The notes under the pieces: generated by a model
What the model saw: only the letters and a program-made list of their open reading frames with translations
What the model was told of the DNA's origin: nothing
Databases searched by the model: none
Shown here: positions 9,597 to 20,264 of the stretch, piece by piece
Position numbering within the stretch: the first letter of the stretch is position 1
Layout: the number at the start of each line of letters is the position of its first letter
Made by a program: the position numbers and the translations under genes
Origin: Paenibacillus faecis
GTDB lineage: Bacteria; Bacillota; Bacilli; Paenibacillales; Paenibacillaceae
Assembly: GCF_008084145.1 (NCBI RefSeq)
Contig: NZ_VSDO01000001.1
Span: 1,378,840-1,442,839 of the forward strand
DNA: 64,000 nt
Direction: 5' to 3'

Positions 9597-9692
9597 AAAC
9601 TGATAATTTAATTGTACGGCTCGGCGGAAATATTGATATTGCTTGAAATAAGCCGTTTTTGTGCTTATATTGGATTTTGCTTCGCCGTCCGT

Positions 9693-10892
9693 TTATTTCG
9701 GGGTGTTGCTTTTTCGATAACCTGTAGGCGTCATGCCTTTATATTTCTTGAATATTTTGGTGAATTGAAAATAATCGCCATAGCCCACCAGCTCCGCCAC
9801 CTTTCCCACGGGCATGTCGGTCTCCCTCAGGAAGTCCCCCGCCTTGTTCATCCGGAAACGGATCAAATATTCCGTAAAGCTACAACCGACAATCCGTTTG
9901 AACTTGGCGCTCAAATAGGAAGGCGTGACATGGGCCGCCAAGGCCAGCTCGCTGAGGAGGATAGGCTCATTATAGTGATGGGTGATATGCTCTTTGATAA
10001 ACTCCACATAATCATAGTCCTGGGCCTGTCCGTTCAACACCTTGATCAGGCTGTTCTCTTCCTCGTCGCTTTGCGAAATTTTAAAGGATTTGGTGGTGTT
10101 CAAAATCGCCTTTTCCGCCGGAATCCGTTCGAAGGACGATCCGCCCACAAAGCCTTGGCAGGCGGAATTGTCGTAAAAGTAGCGGGCATCGATGGAGGAT
10201 TTGATCGGGCCGCCGTAGACCATCTTTATCGCCTCGGGACGAATCCGTTCGCATGTATCGAAAATCCGCTGGGCGTCCCCTCGCCCTCTTTCCAACGACT
10301 GCACTTTCTTCGCGCCCAAGACGCCGCCGGTCGTCAGCCCCAAATGGGCGCAGATAATATCCGCCCCGGCCTTCAGCATCTGCTCCGCCTGCCAGGCATC
10401 AAAGACGAAGGCCAAGGTAAACAGCCCTTGCTCATGGGCAAGGCGGATCGCCTCGATTTCCTGACGATAGGAGATCCCTTCCTCCTCCAGCGCCTCGCGA
10501 AACTTCCCGTCGATCAGTCCGATCGTGGGCCAGTTGTTTATTCCGTCAAAGCCGGATTTTTTAATATGCCTTATGTATTCCGGGAGGGAAATACCGGGGT
10601 CCGTAGCGTTCAGCCCGAATAAAATCGGAGTATCCTGCAGGAGCGGCATCAACTCGCGCGAGGCAAAATCCATTACGGCTTCATTGCTGTTGGAATAACA
10701 AAGATAACATCCCAGAGACGCCCGGCCCATCTGTCGAAAGCGTCCGGCACTGAGGGCCAGAATAAGATCCGCCCCGCCCAAAACACTGTATTTGGTCGTC
10801 ATCCCGCTGCCCGCAGCGACACCTATAATATGCCCGTTGACTTTGATTTGGGCATTTAGCCGTTTAAGTATCTCTTGTCTGGATATTTGCAT
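9693..10892 (-). CDS. AraC-family regulator fused to PEP-hydrolase-like TIM barrel
   Basis: A 399-residue fusion. Residues 1 to about 275 are a TIM barrel clearly paralogous to the product of 7465-8295 (shared GVAAGSGMT, NWPTIGLIDGKF, HLGLTTGGVLGA and GGPI motifs). Residues about 297-396 are an AraC double helix-turn-helix (LALAAHVTPSYLSAKFK, then VGYGDYFQFTKIFKKYKGMTP). The barrel therefore takes the place of the usual AraC sensor domain. I chose ATG 10892, eight bases after AAAGGAGG. It heads the operon, is likely its activator, and probably senses the substrate or product of the paralogous enzyme; that link is inference. Confidence 0.87.
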   Translation of the reverse strand: MQISRQEILKRLNAQIKVNGHIIGVAAGSGMTTKYSVLGGADLILALSAGRFRQMGRASLGCYLCYSNSNEAVMDFASRELMPLLQDTPILFGLNATDPGISLPEYIRHIKKSGFDGINNWPTIGLIDGKFREALEEEGISYRQEIEAIRLAHEQGLFTLAFVFDAWQAEQMLKAGADIICAHLGLTTGGVLGAKKVQSLERGRGDAQRIFDTCERIRPEAIKMVYGGPIKSSIDARYFYDNSACQGFVGGSSFERIPAEKAILNTTKSFKISQSDEEENSLIKVLNGQAQDYDYVEFIKEHITHHYNEPILLSELALAAHVTPSYLSAKFKRIVGCSFTEYLIRFRMNKAGDFLRETDMPVGKVAELVGYGDYFQFTKIFKKYKGMTPTGYRKSNTPK

Positions 10893-10923
10893 GGGCGACA
10901 CCTCCTTTTATGCCAACGATACC

Positions 10924-10958
10924 AAAAGAACAAGTTGTTCAACAAATTTCGTTCTTTT
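10924..10958. promoter_or_regulatory. Nested inverted repeats upstream of AraC/TIM gene
   Basis: A 13-base palindrome GAACAAGTTGTTC (10928-10940) lies within a second inverted repeat, AAAAGAAC (10924-10931) and GTTCTTTT (10951-10958). The position, about 30-65 bp before the start codon, fits an operator for autoregulation. Confidence 0.4.
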
Positions 10959-11082
10959 CCAACACAATTATACATCCAAATATTGTAAAAATCTATGTGA
11001 TCCTATCATGATTTTATGTGTTTAAATCTTTTATCGGCTAGAAGTATTAGGGATGATTTCTGAAACGTTACATCCGATAATG

Positions 11083-11123
11083 AAAAAAAAAGCGAGAGCG
11101 CACATCCGGCATGCACTCTCGCT
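11083..11123 (-). terminator. Terminator after glycerol dehydrogenase
   Basis: AGCGAGAG and CTCTCGCT pair around a short loop. On the minus strand the hairpin is followed by eight T, just past the gldA stop. Confidence 0.85.
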
Positions 11124-11163
11124 TCTTGTCTTCTTCCGGTATATTTTCAGATAAGCGGTTGAT

Positions 11164-12267
11164 TTAAGCCTCCGCAATCTGTCCGCTTAACACATCCACG
11201 GCCAGGATGGCGGACGCTACCTGCTCGGCTGTGACTTCATCCGACAGATTCACCATGGTTTCATTAGGCTGTGTTGCGGCTTGGCCTACCTTAAGCAACT
11301 CATCAAAAGTAACCTGCTCCAGGTGCAGCTCTTTCAAGGTTGTCGGAAGACCCAGCTTTCGGTAGAAGCTAATATACTTGAGGATCTCTTCTTCCGGATG
11401 GAGTTCAAGCACCAACTGCACCAGCGTCCCATAGGCTACTTTTTCTCCATGGGTTAAGTGGTGGATGTCGCCCGACAACACCGTAAATCCGTTATGAATG
11501 GCGTGCGCCGCCGCCAGGCCGCCGCTTTCGAAGCCAAGACCCGACAGAAGGGTGTTGGCTTCGACCACCGCCTCCACATGTCGGGTGACCAGCCCTTTTT
11601 GCACGGCTTGATAGGCGGGGATCCCGTACTTGAACAGCGTTTCTTCACAAGCCTTCGCAATGGCTTGGGCGGCAATGCTCGGTTTGCCGCCGGACATCGC
11701 GGCACCGTTGCTTTTGACCGTTGCACGCACTTCGATCCATGTCGCCATCGCATCGGCGATTCCCGAAGCGAACAGGCGGGCCGGCGCTTTGGCCACAATA
11801 GCGGTATCCACCAGTACCAGGTCGGGATTTTTATGGTAGAAACGATAGGCCTCAAAGACCCCCTCATCACTGTAAATCACGGACAAAGCGCTTGTGGGCG
11901 CGTCGGTCGACGCGGTAGTCGGGACGATTACCACTTTGGACTTCAACTCATCCGAAACCGCCTTGGCCGTATCCAACGTTTTGCCTCCACCGACCCCAAT
12001 GACGAAGTCCACCGATTGCGCCTTGCCTTCCCGGGCAATGCGGTTGACTTCATTTGAAGAGGCCTCCCCGTTGAACAAAACAAAATGAAAGTCCAGCCGC
12101 TCCGAGGACAAACTTTGTTTGATCCGATCCTCCGTAATGTTCCAAACTACTTCATCGGCCATTATGAGCGGTTTGCGTCCCAGTTCTTTGATGTGTTTAC
12201 CCAGTTCCTGCAAGGCGCCTTGGCCTTGAATGTATTTGCCCGGTGAAATAAAAACAATGTTTGCCAC
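11164..12267 (-). CDS. gldA: Glycerol dehydrogenase (iron/zinc-type polyol dehydrogenase)
   Basis: NAD-dependent oxidation of glycerol to dihydroxyacetone, or a related polyol. The 367-residue protein has the family layout: an NAD-binding half with [12 protein letters not shown] and PTTASTDAP, and a metal-binding half with Asp in [10 protein letters not shown] and two His in AHAIHNGF and [10 protein letters not shown]. The start is GTG 12267 behind GGGGGAG. It is separate from the Tm-1-like operon by 271 bp and has its own terminator, but shares orientation. Whether it acts with that operon is unknown. Confidence 0.88.
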   Translation of the reverse strand: MANIVFISPGKYIQGQGALQELGKHIKELGRKPLIMADEVVWNITEDRIKQSLSSERLDFHFVLFNGEASSNEVNRIAREGKAQSVDFVIGVGGGKTLDTAKAVSDELKSKVVIVPTTASTDAPTSALSVIYSDEGVFEAYRFYHKNPDLVLVDTAIVAKAPARLFASGIADAMATWIEVRATVKSNGAAMSGGKPSIAAQAIAKACEETLFKYGIPAYQAVQKGLVTRHVEAVVEANTLLSGLGFESGGLAAAHAIHNGFTVLSGDIHHLTHGEKVAYGTLVQLVLELHPEEEILKYISFYRKLGLPTTLKELHLEQVTFDELLKVGQAATQPNETMVNLSDEVTAEQVASAILAVDVLSGQIAEA

Positions 12268-12392
12268 AAGGATCTCCCCCTATGAAGTTTTTGCCTACAC
12301 TTGATTTTAACATGTACGAATCGCGCCGATTTATGCTAAAATTCAGTTTCCCTCGCCGCTTCGCCAATAGCTCCTGTGGCGCCTTACACAAC

Positions 12393-12582
12393 TAACGGGA
12401 ATTTCTCCCGCTAATTGTGTTAGATTTTGCCTAAAGAGTCCATTTACCTGGAATTTTTCCCGCTAATTCGGGCGATTCGGCGCCTTACGGCTAATATCCT
12501 CGTTATTAGCGGGACTTCTTCCCGTTATTATTTCTCTGCGGCAGTTTCAGGAGGAATTAACGGGAGGTTTTCCTGTTAATTC
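12393..12582. repeat. Intergenic palindromic repeats (TAACGGGA/TCCCGCTAAT type)
   Basis: Four imperfect palindromes in 190 bases: 12393-12416, 12447-12468, 12503-12530 and 12554-12582. Each pairs TAACGGGA or TAGCGGGA with TCCCG(C/T)TA. They fill most of the 386-bp gap between gldA and gltB, which otherwise holds only a terminator. They resemble, but are not the same as, the TAACGGA modules at 1-827 and 42719-42915. Confidence 0.75.
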
Positions 12583-12598
12583 CATGCGAATGTATATG

Positions 12599-12637
12599 AA
12601 AAAACGCCGCCCCGTCATTTTCCTGACGAAGGCGGCG
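12599..12637 (-). terminator. Terminator after gltB
   Basis: GGCGGCG (12631-12637) and CGCCGCC (12605-12611) form a GC stem read on the minus strand and followed by six T. Confidence 0.8.
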
Positions 12638-12653
12638 CCTTTTCGTTTGCGGT

Positions 12654-15600
12654 TTAGTTGCCGGAGCGGGCAAGCTCCCGCGTGTTGGCTTCGAAGGCGG
12701 CGAGCAGGGCGGCCTCGCCCTTCAAGCCTTCGTTCTCCACCTTACGGATTTGCTCCAGCATCCGTTTGTAATCTTTCGGAATGACGCGGACGAATTTCGG
12801 CAGCAGGTCGTTCCAATTGTCCAGCACGCGGCGGCCGACGATGCTGTCCGTATACAGGACATGGCGGCTGATCAGCGTGCGGAGCTGGTCGGCTTCTTCC
12901 GGTTCGGCCACCTGCTCCAGCAGAACCATCTCCAGGTTGCAGCGCTTGATGAAATCGCCCGTCACATCGAGGACGTAAGCGATCCCGCCCGACATGCCCG
13001 CCGCGAAATTGCGGCCGGTTTCGCCGAGGACGACGACGCGTCCGCCGGTCATATATTCGCAGCCATGGTCGCCTACGCCTTCGACCACGATGTTCGCGCC
13101 GGAGTTGCGGACCGCGAAGCGCTCGCCCGCGATGCCGCGCACGTAGGCTTCCCCGCCGGTCGCCCCGTAGAACGACGTGTTTCCGACGATGATGTTCTCC
13201 TCGGCGGCAAACGTAGCCTGCGGCGACGGCTTCACGACGACCTTGCCGCCCGACAACCCCTTGCCGGTGTAGTCGTTCGCGTCGCCTTCCACCGTCAGCG
13301 TCATGCCCTTCGGCACGAAGGCGCCGAAGCTTTGGCCCGCCGATCCTTCAAACCGGAACGTAATCGTATCCTCCGGCAGTCCAGCCGCGCCGTAAATGCG
13401 CGTCACTTCGCTCCCGAGGATCGTCCCCGTCGCCCGGTTCACGTTGCAGATCGGCAGCACCGCGCTGACGGCTTCGCCGCGCTCCAGCGCCGGCGCCGCC
13501 AGCTCCAGGAGACGCGTCATATCCAGCGTCTCCTCCAGGCCGTGGTTTTGCCGGCGGGTGCAGTAACGGCTGCCGCCCTCAGGCACCTCCGGCATGTGGA
13601 GCAGGGAGGACAGATCGACGCCCTTCTTCTTCCAATGATCGATCGCTTTGAGCGTATCCAGGCAGTCGGTCCGTCCGATCATTTCATCCAGGTTGCGGAA
13701 GCCGAGCTCGGACATCCACTCGCGGAGATCTTCGGCCACGAAGGTCATGAAATTGACCACATGCTGCGGATCGCCCGTAAAGTTTTTGCGCAGCTCCGGA
13801 TTTTGGGTGGCGACGCCGACCGGGCAAGTATCCAGCTGGCAGACGCGCATCATGATGCAGCCGACCGCCACGAGCGGAGCCGTCGAGAAACCGTACTCCT
13901 CGGCGCCGAGCAGCGCGGCGACGGCGAGGTCGCGTCCGGTGAGCATTTTGCCGTCCGTCTCCAGAACGACGCGGTCGCGCAAATTGTTCAGCATCAGCGT
14001 CTGCTGCGTTTCGGCGAGCCCGAGCTCCCAAGGGAGGCCCGCATGGCGGATCGAGCTTTGCGGCGAAGCTCCGGTCCCGCCGTCATAGCCGCTGACGAGA
14101 ATGACGTCGGCACGGCCTTTGGCCACGCCCGCGGCGATCGTGCCGACGCCGGCTTCGGATACCAGCTTGACGTTGATCCGCGCCTGCGGATTCGCGTTCT
14201 TCAAGTCGTAGATCAGCTCCGCCAAATCCTCAATCGAATAAATATCGTGGTGCGGCGGCGGCGAAATCAGACCCACGCCCGGCGTGGAACCCCGGACTTC
14301 GGCGACCCAAGGATACACCTTGCGGCCCGGAAGCTGTCCGCCTTCGCCCGGCTTGGCGCCCTGCGCCATCTTGATCTGAATTTCATCGGCGTTGACCAGG
14401 TAATGCGAGGTGACCCCGAAGCGGCCCGAGGCGACCTGCTTGATGGCGCTGCGGCGCAGATCGCCGTTGGCGTCCGGCACATAACGGGCCGGGTCCTCGC
14501 CGCCCTCGCCGGTATTGCTCTTGCCGCCGATACGGTTCATGGCGATCGCGATCGACTCGTGCGCCTCTTTGCTGATCGAACCGAACGACATCGCTCCTGT
14601 TTTGAAGCGGCGCATAATCGACGCGGCCGACTCCACTTCGTCCAGCGGAACCTTAGGTCCGACCGGTTTCAGATCCAGCAATGAACGAAGCGTAAGATGC
14701 TTCTCGTTTTCCCCTTGAACGAGGGACGCGAATTTTTTATAGAGTCCGTAATCGCCGGTACGAACGGATTGCTGAAGCAGATGCACGGTCTGCGGGTTGA
14801 ACAGATGCTCCTCTCCGTCATTCCGCCATTGGTATTCCCCTACGGAATCCAGCACCGGATCTTTGCCGTCCTGGCTGGCGAAAGCGCGGAAGTGATGGGA
14901 CAGCGTCTCCTGCGCCACCTCTTCCAGCCCGATGCCGCCGATCCGGGACGGCGTCCAGGTAAAGTAACGGTCCACGAAGTCTTCTTTCAAGCCCACCGCT
15001 TCAAAAATCTGCGCCCCCCGGTAGGACTGAATGGTGGAGATCCCCATTTTGGACAGTGTCTTTATGACGCCTTTGGTCGCGGCCTTGATGAAGTTGCCCA
15101 CCGCTTTGTAATGGGAAATGCCTTGCAGCAGTCCCTGGGTGATCATGTCATCCAGCGTTTCGAAAGCGAGGTAAGGATTCACCGCGTTGACTCCATACCC
15201 GAGCAGCAGGGCAAAATGATGGACTTCGCGCGGCTCCCCGGATTCCAGCAGGATGCTGACCTTGGTCCGCGTTTCCTGACGAATGAGATGATGATGCAGC
15301 GATGAAACGGCAAGCAGCGCCGGGATGGCGGCGTTCTCGGCGTCCACGCCGCGGTCGGACAGAATCAGGATGTTATGACCCTTCGCGATCACGCGGTCCG
15401 CCGCTTCGCAGAGTGTGTCGAGCGCCTGGCGCAGCCCCTCCGCGCCTTGATCCGCCGGGAACAGGATCGGAATCGTCATCGCTTTGAAGCCCGGACGGCG
15501 AATGTGGCGCAGCTTGGCAAACTCCTCGTTGGACAATATCGGCGTCTCCAGGCGGATTTGGCGGCAGCTCTCCGGTTCCGGCTTGAGCAGATTCCGCTCC

Positions 15601-17249
15601 TGACCGATCATCGTCGCCGTCGAAGTCACGAGCTCCTCGCGGATGGCGTCGATCGGCGGATTCGTCACCTGGGCGAACATCTGCTTGAAGTAGTTGTACA
15701 GACGCTGCGGACGATCCGAAAGCACGGCAAGCGGAGCGTCGTACCCCATCGAAACGATGCCCTCGGCCCCGGTAAGCGCCATCGGTTCAAACACCTTGCG
15801 CAAATCCTCAAAGCTGTAGCCGAACGCCATCTGGCGCAGCGTAATGTTCTCGTGGCGGTCCGCCGGCGTTTCCGGCGCTTCGGGCAGATCCTCCAGCAGC
15901 ACCATGTGCTCATCCAGCCAGACGCGGTAAGGATTTTCCTTGGCGATGGACGCCTTCACTTCCTCGTCGGAAATAATGCGTCCTTCTTTCGTATCCACGA
16001 GCAGCATCCGGCCCGGACGCAAACGGTCTTTATAGAGCACTTCTTCCGCCGGGATGTCGAGTACTCCCACCTCGGACGAAAGCACGATCAGATCGTTTTT
16101 TGTCACGTAATAACGGGAAGGACGGAGGCCGTTGCGGTCCAGGATCGCGCCGATTTGCACGCCGTCCGTAAAGCCCATGGCGGCCGGGCCGTCCCAAGGC
16201 TCCATTAATGCGCTGTGGTATTCGTAGAACGCCTTCTTGTCCTCGTCCATATCGGCATGGTTGCTCCAAGGCTCCGGAACCATCATCATGGCGACATGCG
16301 GGAGGGAGCGGCCGCTCAGGTACAGAAATTCAAACGTATTGTCAAACATCGCCGTATCGGATCCGTCCGGATTGATCACAGGCTTGACCTTTTCCAGATC
16401 GGCGCCGAAGGCTTCCGTTTCGAACAACGATTGACGGGCCCGCATCCAGTTCACGTTTCCGCGCAGGGTGTTGATCTCCCCGTTGTGGATCATGAAGCGG
16501 TACGGATGCGCTCTTTCCCAGCTCGGGAAGGTGTTCGTACTGAAGCGGGAGTGCACGAGCGCGATCGCCGACTCGAGACGCTCATCCTGCAGATCGAGGT
16601 AGAACTGTCCAACCTGCTCCGTGGTGAGCATCCCTTTGTAGACCACCTTCCGGCAGGACATGCTCGATACGTAAAAAGCGTCCCCCTCCGCCTCGCCGCT
16701 ATAGCGAATGGCCAGCTCGGCCCGGCGGCGGATCACGTACAACTTGCGTTCAAAATCCAGGTCGGTCGTCAATCCCGCGCCGCGGGAAATGAAAATTTGA
16801 CGCACGAACGGCTTCGCCTCTTTTGCCGATTTGCCCAGCATGTCGTCACGGGTAGGCACGGTCCGGAACCCGATCACCTGTTGGCCTTCTTCCTCGATGA
16901 TCCGGGTCAACTCCGCCTCCTGACGGCCGCGGACCTTCTCGTCATGCGGCAGGAACAGCATGCCTACCCCGTATTGACCGGCCTCGGGAAGGCGGTAGCC
17001 CAGCTTCTCGGCCTCCGCCGCAAAAAAGCGGTGCGGGATTTGCAGTAAAATACCTGCGCCGTCCCCCGAATTCGGCTCGCTCCCCTGGCCTCCGCGGTGC
17101 TCCATATTCGTCAGCATCGTCAAAGCCTGACTAACGATGTCATGGGAGGCCTTGCCTTTGATATGGGCCACAAACCCCATGCCGCAGGCGTCTTTTTCGA
17201 ACGTCGGATCGTACAGTCCCTGCTTTGGTGGTATAACCGTATGTTTCAT
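12654..17249 (-). CDS. gltB: Glutamate synthase large subunit
   Basis: Makes two glutamates from glutamine and 2-oxoglutarate. The 1531-residue product has the full family order: an N-terminal class-II glutamine amidotransferase with the catalytic Cys22 in DACGMGF (exposed after removal of a short propeptide), a central domain, the FMN-binding synthase domain ([12 protein letters not shown], then [11 protein letters not shown]), the 3Fe-4S cysteines in [15 protein letters not shown], and the C-terminal GXGXG beta-helix. The start is ATG 17249, after AAAGG; the 17 earlier in-frame codons lack a site. No small-subunit gene (gltD) is adjacent, so the partner must lie elsewhere or ferredoxin may supply electrons. 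Confidence 0.95.
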   Translation of the reverse strand: MKHTVIPPKQGLYDPTFEKDACGMGFVAHIKGKASHDIVSQALTMLTNMEHRGGQGSEPNSGDGAGILLQIPHRFFAAEAEKLGYRLPEAGQYGVGMLFLPHDEKVRGRQEAELTRIIEEEGQQVIGFRTVPTRDDMLGKSAKEAKPFVRQIFISRGAGLTTDLDFERKLYVIRRRAELAIRYSGEAEGDAFYVSSMSCRKVVYKGMLTTEQVGQFYLDLQDERLESAIALVHSRFSTNTFPSWERAHPYRFMIHNGEINTLRGNVNWMRARQSLFETEAFGADLEKVKPVINPDGSDTAMFDNTFEFLYLSGRSLPHVAMMMVPEPWSNHADMDEDKKAFYEYHSALMEPWDGPAAMGFTDGVQIGAILDRNGLRPSRYYVTKNDLIVLSSEVGVLDIPAEEVLYKDRLRPGRMLLVDTKEGRIISDEEVKASIAKENPYRVWLDEHMVLLEDLPEAPETPADRHENITLRQMAFGYSFEDLRKVFEPMALTGAEGIVSMGYDAPLAVLSDRPQRLYNYFKQMFAQVTNPPIDAIREELVTSTATMIGQERNLLKPEPESCRQIRLETPILSNEEFAKLRHIRRPGFKAMTIPILFPADQGAEGLRQALDTLCEAADRVIAKGHNILILSDRGVDAENAAIPALLAVSSLHHHLIRQETRTKVSILLESGEPREVHHFALLLGYGVNAVNPYLAFETLDDMITQGLLQGISHYKAVGNFIKAATKGVIKTLSKMGISTIQSYRGAQIFEAVGLKEDFVDRYFTWTPSRIGGIGLEEVAQETLSHHFRAFASQDGKDPVLDSVGEYQWRNDGEEHLFNPQTVHLLQQSVRTGDYGLYKKFASLVQGENEKHLTLRSLLDLKPVGPKVPLDEVESAASIMRRFKTGAMSFGSISKEAHESIAIAMNRIGGKSNTGEGGEDPARYVPDANGDLRRSAIKQVASGRFGVTSHYLVNADEIQIKMAQGAKPGEGGQLPGRKVYPWVAEVRGSTPGVGLISPPPHHDIYSIEDLAELIYDLKNANPQARINVKLVSEAGVGTIAAGVAKGRADVILVSGYDGGTGASPQSSIRHAGLPWELGLAETQQTLMLNNLRDRVVLETDGKMLTGRDLAVAALLGAEEYGFSTAPLVAVGCIMMRVCQLDTCPVGVATQNPELRKNFTGDPQHVVNFMTFVAEDLREWMSELGFRNLDEMIGRTDCLDTLKAIDHWKKKGVDLSSLLHMPEVPEGGSRYCTRRQNHGLEETLDMTRLLELAAPALERGEAVSAVLPICNVNRATGTILGSEVTRIYGAAGLPEDTITFRFEGSAGQSFGAFVPKGMTLTVEGDANDYTGKGLSGGKVVVKPSPQATFAAEENIIVGNTSFYGATGGEAYVRGIAGERFAVRNSGANIVVEGVGDHGCEYMTGGRVVVLGETGRNFAAGMSGGIAYVLDVTGDFIKRCNLEMVLLEQVAEPEEADQLRTLISRHVLYTDSIVGRRVLDNWNDLLPKFVRVIPKDYKRMLEQIRKVENEGLKGEAALLAAFEANTRELARSGN

Positions 17250-17540
17250 GTTCAGCGTCAACCTTTCTATAAATAAACTAAACCTTACTGTTAACGACAT
17301 GTTTTATTTAGTATTTTTATTCTAACGGAAAACGCCGCTACTGTTTTTGCACTATCTTCTCTTTCTTTTGCACTAAAGCTAATAAATTTTAGAAGGAAAA
17401 TCATCCATCCGCCAAGTTTTTGGTCGCTTCCGCTTCATTTACTAAAAAAAGGCATGGTCGGGCCTGTCCGTTCGCCACATTAGCTGCCCTTGCCGTGTAC
17501 CAAAATCAAACCACCCGTCAGACAACCTTAATAACATAGA

Positions 17541-17736
17541 ATTCCTGCAGATTTGCATGTTTTTTCTTGTTTGGGGCCAAGAATTTCAAAATTCCTGCGA
17601 ATCTGCAGGAATTTTCGGCGAAATCGGCTCGTTTCTCTAAAATCGCTGGAAATGCCTGCAGATTTGCATCTTTTCTCGCATTCCCTCGGGAATCGGCTTA
17701 AATACCTGCAGATTTGCATCCTTTTTGGAGTTGGAA
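17541..17736 (-). repeat. Dispersed CCTGCAGATTTGCA repeat element, locus A
   Basis: Inverted and direct copies of CCTGCAGATTTGCAT recur four times in 195 bases, at a spacing near 50 bp, with hairpin-forming pairs such as CCTGCA-GATT-TGCAGG. The same block, reverse-complemented, occurs at 42388-42586 and 46161-48003. The 768-bp gap from gltB to the YhgE terminator contains nothing else I recognise beyond gltB promoter sequence and a lone TCTAACGGAAAACGCCGCTA motif at 17330. Confidence 0.8.
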
Positions 17737-17951
17737 GTTTAGAAGCACATTAGGCGCGCCTCTTTGTAGGTGAAGTATATATCCCTTCGATTAGCCATTA
17801 AGCCACCTTTTCCTTTCGTTATACATCGTAGCTTGAACACTCCTAGCTAACGCCCCCATCAGATGGTTTTTTCCTATAAGCATCACTACACTACCCGCAT
17901 AGCAGGTGGTTTTTGTTTCGCACGCTTCGCTAATTCAACCGGCTAAAGCCC

Positions 17952-17990
17952 AAAAAGAGAACCCGAACAAAAAGTTCGGGTTCTCTCTTT
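17952..17990 (-). terminator. Terminator after yhgE
   Basis: A perfect 13-bp stem, AGAGAACCCGAAC with GTTCGGGTTCTCT, and a 5-base loop. On the minus strand it is followed by TTTTTG. Confidence 0.9.
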
Positions 17991-18017
17991 TCGGGCTTGC
18001 CGATATGATGAAGATAA

Positions 18018-20198
18018 TTAAGCCTTCAGGCTCGCTTCCACGCTCACATCTTCACTGTGTTTATGCGTGACGAAGTAGAGCAGCGTCAACGCCAGGAAAA
18101 CGACGCCGAAGCCGGCCAGCACGGCCAGTTGATTCCAAGCGTGGCTGAAATCGCCCGTGGAGACGACCGCTTTGTAGCCGCTGACGCTGTAAGTCATCGG
18201 AAGAAGCGGGTTGAATGCCTTCATCCAGTTCGGAATCAATTCCAGCGGGAAGGTACCGGCACTCGTGGTCAATTGGAAAATGAGCATCAGGATCGCCAGG
18301 AAGCGGCCCGGATTTTCCAGCCAGGTCACGAGCGCCTGAATGATAAACATGAAACATAAGCTTGTGACGAAGCTAAAGAGGAAGAACAGCGGAACGCTCT
18401 TCACTTCCAGCCCCAGTCCGTACAGGACCAGCAGCGACGCCATGAGGGATTGGGCAAGACCCATACCGGTAAAGGCGAGCGCACGGCTCACAAACCGGTT
18501 CCACGCGCTGGCGTCCGCCACGGACGATCCGCGGAGCGGCACGACCAGTGTGGAGATCAGAGCCCCCACGAACAGGCCGAGCGACAGGAAGTAAGGAGAG
18601 AAGCCGGTTCCGTAGTTCGGCACTTCGCTAATCTTTTGTTCCTTGACTTGTACGGGTTCGGCGTACATGCTGACCAGCTTGTCGTTTTTCTTCACGCCGG
18701 ACGTTTTTTCGGCCGCTTCATTCAGTTTCGAAGCCAGCTCGCCGGAGCCTTCGGTCAGCTTATCCATGCCGTTCTTCAGCTCGCCCGCACCGGCGCCAAG
18801 CTGCTTGGAACCGCTGGCCAGCGTTTCGACCCCGCCGGACAGTTGGCCCATGCCGTCGCCGAGCTTCCGGGCTCCGGCACTCAGCTTGCCCGCCCCTTGG
18901 GCAAGTTCATGGCCGCCCGCCGCGGCCTCGGACAATTTGCCGCCGAACAGTTTCAGCCCGTCGGTCAACTGCTTCTGACCGGACGTAAGTTGGCCGGCAC
19001 CTTGTGCGAGCTGCTGCTGGCCTTGTGCCAACTGTTCACCGCCTTGCAGGAGCTGCCCGTGGGCGCTATGCAGTTCCCGGCTACCCTGCAGCAGTTGGGC
19101 TTGGGCCTGCTGTACTTGCTCGCTGCCTTGGGCCACCGCCTTGCTGGCGCCCAGCAGCTGTTGAACGGCCGGGCTTTGGGCCAGTTCCGGATTGCTCTTG
19201 GCCAGTTGCTCCAAGCCTTGGGCTACGCTCTTCGCTCCCTCGGCCACTTTGGCGCTGCCTTCAGAGGAAGATTCCAGCCCGGCCACGAGCTTGCCGCTGC
19301 CTTCTTGCGCCGAAGCCAGACCGGCTTTCAGCTTGTTCGAGCCTTCGACGGAGGACTCCAGCCCGCTTAGCAGCTTCACGCCGCCATCATAAGCCTGGGT
19401 CGCCCCGCTCTCCAACTTCTGTTCGGCCGCTTTCAACTGATTAAGCCCGCCGGACAGCTTCGCCGCGCCGGTTTGCAAATCCGCGGCCCCTTTGCTCAGG
19501 TCGCCGACGCCTTTCTTAAGCGGAGTAATGCCGTCGTTCAGCTTATTCGTCCCGGCGACCAGCTTCGACAGGTTTTCTTTCAATTTTTCCGCGCCCTCAT
19601 CCAGCTTCACGGCCCCCTCATTCAGGGTGCTTGCGCCGGACCCCGCGTCGTTTAATCCGCCGGACACTTTCTCCACCTGTTCCAGCAGCGTTTCGGTATA
19701 AGCTTCCGTTACTTTGGCGGAGACTTTGGATTTAATCTCCTTCACGGCCGTACCGCCGATTTGCGCCGCCAGGAAGTTATAGCCCTCGTTCGGCTCGAAC
19801 ACGAGCTCGGCCGGCTGCGGGTTTTCGTCCATAACCGTCGTGGCCTGGGACGAGAAGTTTTCCGGGATAACGATCGTCATATAATACTCGTTCGCCTTCA
19901 TCCCTTTGTCCGCCTCTTCACGCGAGACGAATTTCCATGAGAAATCATTGCCCTTCTTCAGTTCTTCGATCAGGTCCTTGCCGACCTGGAGCGAGTTCCC
20001 TTCATATTCCGCCCCGGTGTCTTCATTGACGACCGCAACCGGAATCTCGTTCATTTTCCCGTAGGGATCCCAAAACGCCGCCAAAAACATCCCGCTGTAC
20101 AACACCGGTATGAACAAGACGACGATAATCGGGATAATGACTTTCGGCTTCTTAAAAGAAGTAACCAGGTCTTGGAAAAACACCGATATTGATTTCAT
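18018..20198 (-). CDS. yhgE: YhgE/Pip-family membrane protein
   Basis: A 726-residue protein with the YhgE/Pip layout: one N-terminal membrane helix (about 18-40), a large extracellular region, and five C-terminal membrane helices (about 545-715) like an ABC-2 permease. The middle (about 190-500) holds long runs of Leu-Gly heptad-like repeats (GA.KL..GL..L..G), predicted extended coiled helices. The family includes the lactococcal phage receptor Pip; a role in export or envelope assembly is assumed. I chose ATG 20198, after AAGGAGAGGGG; seven earlier codons merely contain that site. The frameshifted TetR gene lies 66 bp upstream, as in the yhgD-yhgE pair of Bacillus. Confidence 0.9.
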   Translation of the reverse strand: MKSISVFFQDLVTSFKKPKVIIPIIVVLFIPVLYSGMFLAAFWDPYGKMNEIPVAVVNEDTGAEYEGNSLQVGKDLIEELKKGNDFSWKFVSREEADKGMKANEYYMTIVIPENFSSQATTVMDENPQPAELVFEPNEGYNFLAAQIGGTAVKEIKSKVSAKVTEAYTETLLEQVEKVSGGLNDAGSGASTLNEGAVKLDEGAEKLKENLSKLVAGTNKLNDGITPLKKGVGDLSKGAADLQTGAAKLSGGLNQLKAAEQKLESGATQAYDGGVKLLSGLESSVEGSNKLKAGLASAQEGSGKLVAGLESSSEGSAKVAEGAKSVAQGLEQLAKSNPELAQSPAVQQLLGASKAVAQGSEQVQQAQAQLLQGSRELHSAHGQLLQGGEQLAQGQQQLAQGAGQLTSGQKQLTDGLKLFGGKLSEAAAGGHELAQGAGKLSAGARKLGDGMGQLSGGVETLASGSKQLGAGAGELKNGMDKLTEGSGELASKLNEAAEKTSGVKKNDKLVSMYAEPVQVKEQKISEVPNYGTGFSPYFLSLGLFVGALISTLVVPLRGSSVADASAWNRFVSRALAFTGMGLAQSLMASLLVLYGLGLEVKSVPLFFLFSFVTSLCFMFIIQALVTWLENPGRFLAILMLIFQLTTSAGTFPLELIPNWMKAFNPLLPMTYSVSGYKAVVSTGDFSHAWNQLAVLAGFGVVFLALTLLYFVTHKHSEDVSVEASLKA

Positions 20199-20264
20199 GA
20201 TAGTCCCCTCTCCTTGCATCCAATCTTATTTTCTCTTTATAGTCGGTCCCGGGTTAACCCGGAC

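Noticed and set aside
12750-14684. A 644-residue open frame antisense to gltB
   Set aside because: It lies wholly inside gltB with low-complexity Arg/His-rich text and no start signal; gltB is a full and conserved protein.
17800-17930. Small hairpins with T-runs near 17865 and 17910 as extra terminators
   Set aside because: The stems are short and mismatched; the strong terminator at 17952-17990 is enough for yhgE.
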